NCBI RefSeq assembly: GCF_022539315.1
Contig: NC_066317.1
Span: 47,533,935-47,597,934 of the forward strand
DNA length: 64,000 nucleotides
From: Serinus canaria
Taxonomy: Eukaryota; Chordata; Aves; Passeriformes; Fringillidae
Direction of reading: 5' to 3'
Below are positions 26,333 through 40,979 of this stretch, one piece after another. Numbering within the stretch: position 1 is the first letter of the stretch; each line of letters opens with the position of its first letter. The notes beneath the pieces are model-generated. The model was not told the origin of the DNA and did not search any database. It saw nothing but the letters and a program-made list of their open reading frames with translations. The position numbers were made by a program, and so were the translations under genes.

Positions 26333-29300
26333 TACAGAAAATTTTAGAGGAGAAATAAAAGCTCCTTCAACATTTTCCCCATCTCCAAAGTAGTTTACAC
26401 CACATAACAGGTCTGTTTGCCACTTTTGCAAACACTTAAGTAGCATTGTGATATTCTCCTCTTTGCCACTGTTTGGTATACAGCTTTTACCAACTACAGC
26501 ACAGTACTCTTTTATTTTGTCCATCAAAGAGTTCACGACCCTCATTGCTCAAGGATGCTGGGTATGCACAATTCCCAGTGTGCCTTTTGCTCTGAGTTGT
26601 GCCAGGTTTGTGCCCAATGCTGAAGCTCAGTTCTTTAGGATACATTCTGAGAAATTCTGCTCTTCAAAGGATTTTGAGGAAAAGAAACCCACCAAAATTT
26701 CTGAGTAGCTTCTCAAAAGACAGTCATAACTGAAACTGAAGCATTAAATCTTTCTCTAAGCTACCTCACGTGCATGTTTCTGAACACCAGCAGAGCAAAA
26801 GGACCCTGCCTTGCACAGCCTCCACTTGAAAAAAACATGGCTAGAAATTGCAGAAGCTGATTTGTCAAGAAGCAAACTCAGTTTACAGCAATGCAGTTGT
26901 TCGATCTGCTGCAGACTAACAGAATATTTGACTGAGGTCAGGTTTCCAGAGTACACAGCAAATGCAGACCTCTAGACCTAGCTCTTCAGAAAGTCTTGGA
27001 ATTGTTTACATCTTGTGGTATTTTCTGATTCCTTTTATTGATCTAGTAAACACAGGAAAAACAAAAAGCATGATGATTTAAATTTAAAGTAGTCAGCTTT
27101 CTGTCATTGATTAATCTATTTAGACATCTAAAGGAGTTTACATACTGAAGATGCAAAAATTCCCAGATACAGTGTTTTTTTTAGACCCCTGAAAACACAG
27201 GTTGTTTCAGTATGATTAGAGGTATGGAAATAAACTGATGCAAAAGTGGAAATGTAAGTTATAAGTTCAACAGTACACTCTAAACATACAGCTATGTTTA
27301 AAGGTCTAAAATCAATTGTTTGGAATAACCTTTAGTCTAAAATCAGACAATTAACCTAGAAATAAAAGTCTTATCAGTCTAGAGTGGTTCATATTATTGC
27401 ACATTACCTTATCAAAGTTCCTTCACAGTGACACTCATTGCCTGGTACAATTTCTTTGCACTTGGTGTGCAGGGTACTCAGTTTTCCTGTGGGAAAATCT
27501 ATCTGTAGCTCTGTGCTGCCAAACACAAATGAAGAATTGCTATCCTTAACAGCTGAAATAGACAAACAGTCTATTTGACTGAAAGCATGCCACCTCTTCT
27601 GCTCAGGTGTTCTGCCAAGTTGCATGAAGGGCCACATGTTACATCTGGGTCAGGTCGTTGGTGGTCACTGCCCTTTGCCTGGATCAAACCCTCTCCCTAC
27701 TCAAAGCCATAACAGTGCTTTGTTAATCATAAATCATGAATTCTACTTCCAGACAAATAACGGGAGGAGAAACATTAAGAGTACCCTTAATCTTTACTGT
27801 TACTTTTTTGATACACAAAAGTAAAACAAAGTCAGGTTTTAACATCAGCCACTATGAAAAAGTACACACAGATTTACATGAAATGGTGCAGCAATTCCCC
27901 AGAAAGGAAAAGTTATATCTGAATAATCAAATTAAGGTTAGTATGGTGATGACATTGCTATAATACAATAACATATGACACAACCTTTGCAGTTACACAA
28001 CACTTGCTAGATTCTATCCCTCCTTTCCCCTGTTATTGGAAGCTTTGTTTCATATTTGATCTTTTCTCCACAAATCAGGTCTACAGGTATGAAATTCACA
28101 GTGTCTGTGAGTAAAACAACTACATTAAACCAAACAATATTAGGCCTAAGATGGCATGCTGACTGTGAATGGAGAGAAAAGAGGTAGCTGGAATACCACA
28201 GACAGTAACAGAAGACTGACCACAGATTCATTTTAGTCTGTCTTTGTGCAGTGTGGAGTACAGTCCCTGTGTCATATTGGCTGGGGAGTTGACAGATGAG
28301 AAAAGCACTAAAGGGCATTATTGTCTCTCCCATCATCCTGTCTTTAATGATCACACATTCAAACCAGTAATCTGTGGTGGTGCATGATATGAGATGGCAC
28401 AAAATTGCTTCAAGTAATGTGGGTAATGTCTGACATAGAGGGAATAGCTTAGATCAGTGTTTAAAATTTAATTTCCTAGACATTTCAAATTATTCTTCAC
28501 TTAACACTAATTTAATATTTAGATATAAGTCTCCTCAGGGAAGGGGAGAGGGAGGAAGTGTGACTGTGGTGCCAATGACTGGGTGGTTAGAATGAAACAG
28601 CTAATCTAGAAAGTCAAAGCAATATAAAAGACAGATTTAAAGCAACTGTACTTATTGGCTCGAGTGGAAAAATTACACAGATGATTCTACTGTTTTGAAA
28701 TACAATTTTTGAATTGAATGTCATAAACCTTATTGCTGGCTCAGAAGATAGAGAGGTATCATTCTGCACCCAAGCTGTATAACCCTGAATTTCTTAGCTA
28801 CTAAGATCCCACTCCTAAAACATCATGTCTCTGTTCTTACTAGAGCCTGTAGCAAAACCAGGAGGCAAACAGTAGAGGCTATTCTAAAAAGAAGAAAAAA
28901 GAGGGGCACAAACCCAAAAATTCTTCCAGTCTTTCTGGTTATTTTTGTAACAGAGATTTACTGTCTCCTCAAGAACCAATTGAAGCAGATTGCCATCTTC
29001 CAGATGTAAAGAACTAAAACGAACCAACAATATTAAATTATTCTGAAGGTTAAAAAAAATCTGTAATCATGTTGCTGCAGGTGGAATACTGAAGAGAAAG
29101 TCTGAAAGGAAGTGGAAGTACAACTTGTACCAGTTTTTCCCCTGTTCCCTATGCAGGACCCATCAGAGAAATGGACTGCAGTGAGAGTGATGGGCTGATC
29201 ACTAGAGATTGAACATCTGTAGTCCCTTCATCTGAAATATGGATACAATGGCCTAAATATCATATTCTCTGTGGATAGTTTCACCTGTGCTGGTTCTTTT

Positions 29301-30549
29301 AAGAGAACTGAATGATTGCAGTTATCTCCACAGCAGAGATGTCCAGCTTTGCATGTGATACACAGACCCTGGAGGAAGTTTGGACGCCAAAGCCAAATTC
29401 TGCTACTCTCCCTGAAAACAAAATAAGCCTAAAAGAAGGAAGAAGGCTCAAAACTTCCATAATCAAGCCATAGGAATCCGCTGCTATGTGACATTTAGTG
29501 AAATGTTTCTCTCCTGTTCTCAGGGGAGCCTGTGCAATGTAGGATGTCTGCTTCTGCTTTCTTCTGTTCTGCTGGGCAGAACAATCCCACCAGAACACCT
29601 TCTGTATCTTACATGCTTACCATGTATCTCTGAAAGCAGTGCTTTGTAGCAAGACCTTTCCTAATGCAAGAAAGTTTTTAAAAAATTTTACAGTCAACAC
29701 AAAATCAACCCACATATTTTCAAGGGTGGTATTTAAATGTAACAGCAATTCTTTGTCATATCGTCAAGAGAGTTTTCTGTATATTTAGAAACTAGGCGGC
29801 CAAAAATAGAAGAGTAAGTCTAATATTACTCTGCTCTCTTGACATGTAAGCCATTACAAAACCAGTTTAATCTGAATTTTTAAACTTATGTAATTCTTTT
29901 TCTTTTCTTGTTTTATACTGCCATTCACCAAATTTAACTATAAATTGGAATTTGTCTTGATAGAACAATGTACAATAGAATTCAAATTATATCCTATTCC
30001 CTTTTGAAATTCAAGAAAGTAAAATAATCATTTGCTAGACACTCAAAACAGCAGGAGTGCAAAACCAATATTTTTTAAAAAGAAAGGCGAGTAGAAAATC
30101 TCAGATATAATTCCTGCAATCTCTGTGCATAATTGTTTATGTCAGATGCTCTATGGTTTTTTGCTAAAATAAGTTCAAGAGAGGGTAAATCAGGGGCAGG
30201 AGGGGTGAAGGAGGTAGGAAGAAGAATCAAATGTTTCAAACTAGAACGCTTGAGTGCAGTTAATTTGGTTGGTTAATTTGACACAGGCAGATTCCCAGTG
30301 CTCCCTGGATATTGCTTTTCTAAGGTCATTTAGTAGCTGGTTTAAAAGAAAAAGTTTAAATTACAATGGAATTCCATTGCTATGGTTATTCCATTATGTT
30401 TGAGAGACAAATACGTGCTGCTCTACTATCTTAGCTTCTTGGTCATAAAAGAGCAAAACAGGCAAAGCCAGGAGATAAGGCAAAATCACTACTTGAATTC
30501 AGGTTCTCTTTCTAGACTGAGGCTTACATTTTCCACTTACTACTGTCTC

Positions 30550-30563
30550 TTTTTTTTTTTTTT
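30550..30563. repeat. Poly-T run
   Basis: About 14 T residues within a pyrimidine-rich stretch. Confidence 0.85.
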
Positions 30564-31527
30564 CTTTCCCTTTTGATATAGTGTGTAATATGCTTAAAGA
30601 AAGCAGAAACTTAAAAACAATCAAATACTTTTTCAGAGCAAAGAAAAGTTCCCACATAAAATTCAGGAAATGAGGAAAAAAAATGATCCCATAGTATATA
30701 AATTTCAAATGTGTCCTCTAAAGGAAGCAGAGTCAATAGCCCAAGCAAAACAACTGGCTTATTTGACCAGATTTTTCCCTGTGTTCTAGAAGAAGGGAAA
30801 AAAAAATTCTTAAGAAAAGAAAACACAGACAAATAAAATTTTTGCAAGGTTAGAAAATGCAGGGTCAACATCATATTAAAATATTTAACACAAGGGAAGT
30901 ATCCAATATTGCTCAGGGATGGCAGGAAAAAACAAAGGTAACTGAAGCAATGCATTTTTGTAAAAATCACATATTCATCAAGATGTTCTGATGGGGAAAA
31001 ATTAAACAAGTAGGAAAAAGCCTAAGAATATTTCAGTTCTTTTATAAAAAAATAGTTTAACCTACATGGATGCTGGGCAGTTTTTGCATTCTTACATTCT
31101 TAAAGCAGCTTTGTTAATGTGTCACATAACTTGTAACTCAGATTTTTTTCTGTCCAGGTCCTACACTGTTCACCAGCATGCCTCACAGTGGAGAGCTGAT
31201 GAATTAAGGAAATAAAACATTAGGAAAGTATTAAGACTTCTGTGGTTACTTTTTTTTACTTTCTAGTCTGTGTCTCATTTTATGAAAACAACACAGATTG
31301 GAAAAGTAATTAGGATGAAAGTAATTCCATTGCCAAATAAACTTAATGGTGTCATAAAATCAAAGCATGCAAGGAAGATTCAGGTCAAGTAGAATTCTAA
31401 TGATGTAAACCCCAGAAGTAGAATTCAAGACCTACACATGAACACCAAAGGGAAAAACTGTCACTGTATTAAAGTATCCAACATTCTCTTCCTCTTCTCC
31501 ACAGAAATGAGAATTTTCAGAGAATAG

Positions 31528-31553
31528 AATATATATATATATATATATATATA
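31528..31553. repeat. (AT)13 microsatellite
   Basis: Uninterrupted alternating A/T of about 26 bases, a likely length-polymorphic site. Confidence 0.9.
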
Positions 31554-32430
31554 CATAGCATCACAGGTGTAGCTATAGCAATTACTAAAAAATATATCTC
31601 AGATAACAGTACTTTACTTGAAGATATATTTCTTGGTTTTTGCCTCTAATAATTAACATATCTGGGACCTGGGCAAACAAAATCATCTGAAATTATTTCC
31701 TTCTTTGTCATCATGAAAAAATATGGGCCTGTTTTTCCCTTGTGTCCTCCATACATATGCACGTACACAGACACAAAAGCCATCTTATACCACACTTTGA
31801 GCATTCAGGCTTTGCCCTTTCTCTGCTACTGAGACAGAGGAAGCTCTCGAAAAGAGCAATGAGAGTTTGGAAGTGGGGCTGGGGAGGCCTGGCAGGGCAG
31901 TGACTGCTGGGGTGTATGTGCAGTGGTTCCCTGGGTGGAAGCTTAGCTGTCCTGTGTGTGCACCAAGCAAAGGATTGTGGAGAAACTGGTCTGCTATTAA
32001 TACAACAGTCATCTCTATGACTGCTAAAATTCATTCATACACATATACTATTTTTCCACTTACGTGATTTTCAGGTGGATTTTCAGTTAGATACTGAATA
32101 CTCCTATAGAGTTAAATCTGTGGCAGATTTATCAGGCACTTTCCTGATATGCAGAATTATGAAGCACTTTCCCTCATATTTTCAGAATAATCAGGTGCAT
32201 TCACATTGTTATGCTATCAAAAAACTCTTCTTGACAGGGATTCTTTCAGCCAATTTGCCTTGCTGTTCCAGAGATAGGATTTGTGTCAGGTCAAACAACC
32301 CTCACTTTTCCTTTGACAAGAGGACGATGACAGATTAAGCACACACTGAAAATGAGCACTAAGAAAAAGAGATGTTTCTAGGGGGGAGTAAAGGCCACCT
32401 TTCTTCTTGGAAGGCAAGTCGTTAGGAAAA

Positions 32431-32610
32431 CTACTGGGCTTTTTGTCCGCAGGCTAGCTCTTGATCCCAGCACGCAGCTGGCAACTGTGGTTGCTTGGCT
32501 GGCTGTGGCTGCAGAGGCAGCGCTGTTGCGATGCTGCGGTGGAGCGCGGGAGCTCCCAGCGTGGCAGCATTGCTCTTCAGCCACTCAACTGTCTGCTGCA
32601 GAATACAGGA
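32431..32610 (-). other. Exon-like open frame of unknown identity
   Basis: On the minus strand a good acceptor (GATTTTTTTCTTTTGCAG) ends at 32611. The frame that starts right after it is open for 59 codons (SCILQQTVEWLKSNAATL at its start, Gln/Pro/Ala-rich later) to a TAG at 32431. The segment is GC-richer than its surroundings and has several CpGs. I do not recognise the protein. It may be a terminal coding exon, a lncRNA exon, or a fragment of a processed pseudogene. No partner exon was found. Confidence 0.25.
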
Positions 32611-35600
32611 CTGCAAAAGAAAAAAATCACATCAGGTGAAGGGCATCCTTCTCTCATTTCAATTGTGTAATAAAAGTTCTTCACTCCAACACTTTTGTCC
32701 CCACTGTAATTAAGGCACTCAGCAGAGCAGTGACACCTTCACTTTACCATATAAATGGTGGTTTTGAACCAATATACTATACATTTCATGGTGAAATAAG
32801 AACTGAAATGAGTATTCTGTAAAATACTTGGACTGTTTTAAAAGGATCCTCAATGCATTGAAGTCTTAGGACTGCAGCCGTGAGACAAAGCACAAGGTAG
32901 AAGTAACCTGTGCCATAAATCACTGCATAATAACCCAGCAAGCACCTTAAAATCAACCTGACTTTCTTTACCCAAACAAATAATGAGTATTTATTCAGTA
33001 TTTTGCCAGACTGTTCATCAAATTGTATTGATTTTTATCAGTTCATAAACATATCTCAGTTTGAACTTTACTACACTCTTCACAAAACACCTAGATTAAA
33101 AACCTAATGAAAGTGTTTCAAGGCTTGGAAAAAAGACCAAATAAGCTGTGTTTATTTGGTGGCTGACAAATACTCTTAATATTTGAGACAGAATGTCTAC
33201 AGTAGCTTTTTAAAGTATCAAACCTTTTTTAATTTATTCATTTCAGAAGTCTTGTCAAGTAGAAACACATATGGGGGTTCTTGTAAACTCAATGGTAAGA
33301 AGCAAAATCCAGGAACTAAAGCAATAATATTTGGCATTCTGGAAAAGCAAATTTGAAGTCTGATAAATATCAAAATAAATTTTAAAATATCATAGCAAAT
33401 GCTCCTATACATCCAAAATTTATCTTCTCAAACAGGATTAACTGAATAATTCATAAGTGCTGCAGATGGAGAATGAATGAGTTTGCTACACTAATCTTTT
33501 TGAAAGTGATTACCAGCATTGCATGGGGTTCCCAGTACTCCCTTTTACACTATGAATGGATGTTTTACTTCAGTTTCATAAATGACCACTCAGAAGGACT
33601 TTTGTCCTTCTGCCATCATTATGTATGGAACATATGCTGTTGCCAGCAATTTTTTTTAATTTTGGTCTTGTAGTTTGTATTATTTTCAAAAATAGTGCAG
33701 CATTACAATTGGGCATTTGTGTTCCATGGAAGCAGAAGATTTTCATGCATAGGACTGAAACCAAATTCTCATTTTACAGAAAAAAGATCATGCTAAAGCT
33801 GTTGATTGGGTTAGAGATTGTGTTTAAACTCAGGACTACTTCTTTTACTCTCAACTGTTGGTACAAAGCAGGGACTTCAACTGATAATATCAATTTTATT
33901 ACCTGTCAAATGTAGTTTATAGCAGGTGCTTTTTCGGTGACAGCATCCCCATCCCCAGAATGATTTAATCTCAAAGCCAAGTAAAGATAATGTTCCTGTG
34001 CAATCAACAAGAATCCAATTAGTGCATGTGTCTCCTTGGCTTTATCTCCTCTCTTCAGGCATTACTACGGGGATCCAGCTCTCGCAGCCTCTCCCAGCCT
34101 TGTGCAAGCAAACATTTCTTGGAGCGGAGGAGCTTTGCACTGGCCAACACACTTGTGGCATGCAGTGCTTTTGCACACTTCTGCTTCCCCTTCAGATGGG
34201 TCCTGCTTCCATCTTTGCCTTCCATGAGTGCCCTGTGATCATACTACCCAAATATATCTGACACCATCTGTGGCCATTGTTAGTAGAGGCTCAAGTTTTC
34301 TTTCCAGGTGGTAACAGGCAGTTCCCATGGGGAAGAGGAAGGCAATAAGAGCGAAAGTTCTGGGAGTGAAACTGCTGGCCACAGGAACTGCACAAGAACT
34401 GAGAATTGGGTAGAGCACCTGCAGAAACCTGAACAGGTTTCTGTTCCTCTTTTTTCCTTCCCTATGACACAAAGGAATAAATTTCTTTTCATTGCCACAT
34501 TTCCTTTAGGAAACTAAGGCAAAGATCATGTGCTGAATGCTGAGTCACTGCTTTGATTTATGCACCCATTGCAGTTTGTGTTTTATCCCTGCATGTTGAG
34601 TAATCACATGACTTTGCAAACTATTGCAGTCAACTTACCTCCACAATTAAAATATTCTCCATAAATATACAGGAAATGTTTAGTATGACTGTAAAATAAC
34701 ACATAATTTTAGGGCCTTTATTTTTAAAAGTTGTTCTCCTTAATTTTCTATATTTGATCCTTTACAAGAGAATAATGAAAAGTAAGCAATACTATTAATT
34801 TTTTTCTAAACTAAGTATTTTATAATTTCCAAATAGTTTCCAAAAGCTATTATCAACTACAGTTTACTGGTAAAGAGACAGTTGTGGAAATCACTGCAGG
34901 AAACAAGAGGTGCTATCTGGAGCTGTATTTATGTTTGCCTTCTAGTTCACTGAAGGAAACAATAAAACAGGGATCCTATCAATTGGACACATGCTGCTCT
35001 TCCACAATGGAGCACCTTTACTTTTCTCCCTTTTGTGTCCCAGAAAAGCATTTGGTTTAGCAAAACCACATTTCCCACCCCTGTTTTTCTTGTATTTTGC
35101 TTTGGCAAACTATACTTTCCCCTTAAGTCAGCTCTGCATAGAGTTCCATTTGGGTACAAGACCACTCAGTTCTCTGGGTCCTAAGTACACTGCAGCTGCG
35201 TGCAGTACTGCTGAGATATAAATAGATCACCATCTCAGCAGGTTTTAAAGCTACAAATAAGCTTATTAAAATTGAGACATTGCACAAACTGCATTCAGTT
35301 CTATTAATGATTATCCTTCCATTCAGGAACACTGAATTCAGTTATTCCATCGCATTGCATGGAAAGGTGACAGTCAAAGTGATGTCTCTGCATCTAAGTT
35401 TACAGTACATATTTCTCTGAGTAGGAACAGCAACTTTTCATCAGGCTAATGTTTGAGAATTAAAAGAATGTATAAAGCAATTTTTTCTTTTTTTGCTTAG
35501 AGGAAGCTTATCTTTATATTCTTGCATCAAATTCAGCTTGGTAAGAGAGATAAAATGTACAACAGGTATTGCTGTTGCTGGTGGAGGTTTAGCAGCTAGA

Positions 35601-36344
35601 TGAACTAGTTAAACTCCCACCATGGTAAATACTGTTCTGGGTTTCAAAACCTGAATAATCATCTGTTTTAATTTCCAAACATCTGATGTAATAATGATTT
35701 CATTTGGTAGTCTACCTTTTACAATCCTTTTTTCTCGGATAAACATTAGATTAGTCTCCTGGTGTCTAAACAAATGCTAGTATCTCTAAAGATCTAGAAG
35801 AGACATGGAAATAGAAGACTTGGAAAAAACTTTCTTTTAGTTTCTCCTTCAGTTTCCCTTTTTGGGGATGATAGAGCTTTTTGACTTCTTTGCAATCTTA
35901 CCAAGCTTCCCCTGCATTTGCATTCTATAACAGATTTACTTATATTTAGCATTTTTCTTTGGCTAGCAGAAGAGGTTATGATGCTGGATTAGTGCTTTAT
36001 TCATAGCAGGATTTCAGATGAGTCACGGATATATCTCTGCAGCAGCTGTTGCAGACCTTGTAATGCCATTATACCCTGACTCTGAGTGAGATGTTGCACT
36101 GAGGTTCTATGGCCACCCTCTTAGTGATTTCTACAACACAGAACCCCTCCAATGTAGATGATGGAAATCAGAGAAATTTTGATGTAGAGCATATCCTACA
36201 GGCATAATGCACACAACATGCACTTTACAAGTTCTGTGACCTTTTCAGATCTTATATGGAAAAACACTGCAGAAGATGAGGAACATGTACTTTTGCAGAA
36301 GTTTGTAGCTGTGACCTGTCAAAAAGGATTTACTTCCTGAACAG

Positions 36345-36535
36345 TAAAAAAACAAAATAAAACATTTCCTAACTCAGCAAAATAAAAACCGAAACCCAAA
36401 ACTCCCAGCTAGACAGGAAAACAAACAAGGGAAAAAAAATAACCAAACCCAACAACAAAAAATAACCAAACAAAATGCTTCCTTGCTCATAGTAAGAAAA
36501 AAAATCCACAAAACAAAAAAGTAAAATAAATACCT
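36345..36535. repeat. A-rich (AAAC-like) low-complexity region
   Basis: Repeated AAAACAAAATAAAAC, AACCAAACCC and ACAAAAAATAACCAAAC motifs. On the minus strand it yields a T-rich frame encoding a Phe/Leu-rich peptide that has no gene features. Confidence 0.85.
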
Positions 36536-39500
36536 CTTTGCTGGTGATTTTTAAAAGTCCTTTTTCCTTGCTCATGGTAAAACACCTCTGCAGCCTCATA
36601 AAGACCATTAATGTCCATAAGAGCTTTTAGAGGTCCTGCTGAAAAAGTAGAACAGCTGTACTACAGAGGGAAATAGATCTCATTTGATACCAGAAATTTG
36701 GTGAAGAATTTAGCTGAATGTCTGCAGAAGATTAGAAAGCATTTTATACATTCCCAACACCATTATAAAATTCTGAGTTCAGAGGAAGAGTTATCATAAG
36801 TATAGACACAGATAGTGCTTGACATTTTAAGCTTCAATCCCAAGAACTCTGCTAAGCTTCCACCCTTGAGTGATGCCATCGGCACAGGAATATTAATCCT
36901 GTATTTACCTCTAAGGTCTCTGATGTTAAAATTGTCACTCTCAGCTAAATTCAGATTTAGAGCAGCTAACCTGCTACACCTGGGGAGAGGTACATAAAGT
37001 ACAGCCACTTCTCCTAAGGACTCAGTAAATAACAGCTGTGATCACTTTTTTCTGTCAAGTCATCCAGTCAGGTATTGGACTAATGGAAGATACACACCTG
37101 GCTTCTTGCATACATTTCTAACATTACACTTGCTAGTCAGTGCTTATTTAATTTATTTCATTCCGTTGCCTTTATTTGAGTTAATCTGGTTTTTGAAGAT
37201 ACAAATAAAGTAATAGAGGACATGCATATAGAGATTTAACAGTAGCAAGTTATATTTCTGAAAATCAGAAATAGAATGGTGCAAAATTGCTATGGTGTGA
37301 AAATACACAAATAAAAAGGGATAGAAGAATGAGCTATATAATTTTTTACACTGCTGATTACCCAAAAAAGCTGGATATTTTTTGACATGTCCAACATCTC
37401 AAAGATAAAACATGAATTCTCACTGCCTAATACAGAGGAAGGGACATCTGTCATGTTACACATTCACTTGCTCTGTATCAGAACCTCCTTCAAAGCTTTT
37501 CAGAGATTCCCATCCTGCTGCATGTTTTCATTTTGCAATGAAACCAGCGCAAGGACATTATTTTGTTTAAAGGTCATGCAAACATAGGCTGAGTACACTC
37601 TTAAACAAAACTATTTCATAAATACACATGGTTAGAATATTTCATGAGGGCCCAGTGTTGCAAGGTCTTGAGTATGTGAGCAATGACCTTATTCCCAGAT
37701 TAGTCTGTATTTATCACCTACATAAAAGGGAACAGACATTGTAAATACTTACAAATACATCAACACAGATCAAAATAATCTTATTCTATAATGGTAAATA
37801 TTACCTCTGGGCAACTAAGTATAGGGTAGATATATTGTGTGTGAACAATAAGGTACTGTTCAACTGAAAGTTGGATGTTTTAGTTCCTTACATTGGCTGT
37901 TCGAAAGTTACAACAGAATCTTCTTTTTTTAAAATGTATTGCAGCTGCCCTTCTATCTAAGTAGCTTTATATCTCTCTTCATTGTGATATTGCAGAGCTA
38001 AATGAATGCTGAAGACAAACTTTACTGGAAAGTAAAATACCATGTCATGAGCATCTAAAATAGAAATCGGCATAATTATATTCTTCATTTAAGAGTGTCA
38101 TTCTTATAAAGATTACATGAGAATGCCCTTCTGCTCTTCATCTTTTTTTTTAACTGTGCCACATTACCTTACTGTAGAGAAGACAGAAAGGAAATGGGTA
38201 GTGCAGTAGGTCACATCATTGAGGAATAATACTGATATATAACCTAGTATTATTTAGCACTATACTTTTTAGGCAGGCTTTTCATTTGTTCTACCGACTA
38301 CAGAATAACATGATGGGTTTTAAATTACTGAAAAAAATGAATCTAGGCAGTATCCTTGCACATCTAAGCTTAATAGCAAAAAGGACTGTCAAGTTTAGCA
38401 TGTCCAAGATTTTATTCTGAAGTTATCTTCTTTTTCCTGAAGGACATGGAATATATCAAAAGAAAGTTTTCGTAACACCACAGGAAAACAAAACTTTGGG
38501 AGGTTGGGAAAAGTGGTTTGTGACCAAAGTCTAAACTGAGCAGGGCTTCATGCATGCATTAAAGCCTGTAAGGTTCAACAGGCAGCCAGGATACTGTGAC
38601 TTTCAACTCGGGACAAACTGATTTTGTAACCCTTAGAGTAAAACTTCCCAGGTTTTTAAGGCATTCTAGAGCCAAAGATAAAAAAATCATCCTGCAGTTT
38701 ATTTCATTAAAATTATTAGATTTCAATCTAAACCATCTGACAACTTTAATGTCAAAGTTATTCTTTTGCAGGCAGACTAACATTCTCGTGGAATGGCTTG
38801 ATGAATTGTGCCATAAACATCATGAGTATTCTAACACTCCTGAGTTTCAAATCTGATCTGTCATAAGAGTTGGACATTTGGTTATTATTCACAGCCCAAG
38901 AGCTGAAGCTCTCAACCAAGGACTAGGACAAGTACCAACCCCAGTGCCAAATACCAGACATTTGCCCATGAGAGTGTAGAAAGTGTGAGTTTCTTGATGT
39001 CCTAAAAGAGGTGTACTTCGGTATCTTAAGACACTTTGTTCATTATTTTAACTCCTCTCTCTTCCTTTGCCTTTACAGTATTTCATTACTCCTACCTTCC
39101 CTATCTACAACTATTTTCTGACTGCAGTCCTCAGTGCTGCAATCACACCTCATCCTCCTTGCATGCAATTTTCTCCAAAAGAGACACTGAAAAACACAGG
39201 AAGTTTAATTATTTTTGTCATTCAAAAATTCCCTCCTGATCTGGGGAAAGACACTGGGAAAAGCTAGTAGAGAGGGTAGTCCTGCTCTGTCCTTCAAATC
39301 CCAGTAAATGGTGTAACCTTCAGAGATTTGGCTGTCAAATACTGCCTGCACTGAGAATCTGCAAGCTCAGATGTTTGGAGTCATGACTCGCCCAATTTCA
39401 AGTTGACTTTATTCTCAGCTTTTTTTGAGCAATGTCATAAAACATTCCTCTGACAATTAGGCAGATCAGCTGCACATCTGCCAAGGTTTTGCAGTTCCTC

Positions 39501-40979
39501 AACTAAACAATCTGCAAATATTTAAAATAGGAATCCCTCACCACACCATTTTCTCTCTCCCAAAGGCTGGCTGCTCATATTTGGATGCAGTGAAATCAGG
39601 AAACGACAAGAAGGCACAGAGAGCAGTTTCCAACCTCAAATCTGCTACACTGCAGGAGGGCACTACAGGCAGTGCCCACTCTACTGCCCTACTACTACAG
39701 AGAGTGACACCTGCTCACTCTCCTTAAAACACAGAGCTGACTCATTGCTTTGTTTAACAGGTTTTTAATTAGTGGATTTCAGACTGATAATGAGGTTTTG
39801 GTTTATTATTTCCTTCTCTTTATTCATATTTGAATATGCCTGCTATCAGAGCTCTTGGCTATCTCTACCTAGATGGTAGGATAGATACTTCAATCTCTTA
39901 TCAGTGCTTTCTGTAACCGACTGCCTGTAAAACTGAAAGCATTTATTGTGGTATGTGTTCTCTTTATTCCCCCTCCCTGTTCTCTCAAAAACATGTATCT
40001 AATTGGATACAAGTATTTTTAAAAGGTTTTTTTTTTAAATTATCCCAGCTGTTTTCAATTTAAACTTCAGCAGCCTTCCTCACCACCCAGTTATTCCATA
40101 CCCAGTGTCTTAACATCACTAAAATTGGAAGCGTTAAAGCCAGCATAAAATGGAGGAAAATTGCAGTGAATTCTACTATTTTTATCAATGTAAAATTATA
40201 TAACTTTAATTTGCACTTATTTCTTAAAGTGAAAGTAATCACTGAGCAGCAGAATCAAATGGTCATGCTGTGTAATTAAGACCTGTGTGTGCCTACAGTC
40301 ATTACCCTTTTAGCATTTTCTTATAAGATTTGCCCTCACAGAAGAAACCAATCCAGTATAAACATCTGCATTTTGTTTCTCTTCTGTGGTTTTAATCTAG
40401 TATTTGCATAAGCATGTGATCAGCCACAAAGAAGCCATCTGGCTGGCCATACTGTCCCTGAGCCATTTTCTTTATGTGCCAACATTGCTTGCTCCTGTGC
40501 CATCTTCCTTGTGGATAAATCTGCTCGCCACAACACTATACCCAAGCTATCAGCATGACTGTTTCAGTTTCTGTCTGCTGAGCAATAAGTACTTGTGTTT
40601 TTGCCACAGCTTCACAAACATCAAGGAATGCCTGTAGAATGCTACAATAGCTTTGAACCCACTGTGAAGGCCAAGTAGTCTGGCAAGAGTTCAAATCTTT
40701 GCCTTTTTGGTTTGGGTTTTTTTTCAGGCATGATGAATTTCCTCTCATTTTATTCAGCTGTGACTGACTATCAAGAGAGTCACATGCAGACCTCTACTTT
40801 CATGTTCCCCTTTAACTGTCTGCTCATGTATGAATGCTCTTCCTGTTTACCCAGTTTACTGGTTATATCATGACAAGGTCCTGTGAGGTCCAGCAGGTGG
40901 GTACTGGCAGTCCTGTAAGAAAATGCCTCTACTTTAGACCTGTATTTATGACTTAAGACCATGGAAACCCAAGATGATG

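Larger units (their letters stand above)
24223..40979. other. Intergenic, largely featureless to inspection
   Basis: Nearly 17 kb with only microsatellites (26.3, 31.5 kb), poly-T (30.55 kb), an A-rich region (36.4 kb) and the unexplained exon-like frame at 32.4-32.6 kb. A short GC-richer stretch at 34.02-34.23 kb carries three overlapping small frames and no recognised protein. Regulatory elements conserved between species could lie here, but they cannot be seen from one sequence. Confidence 0.65.
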
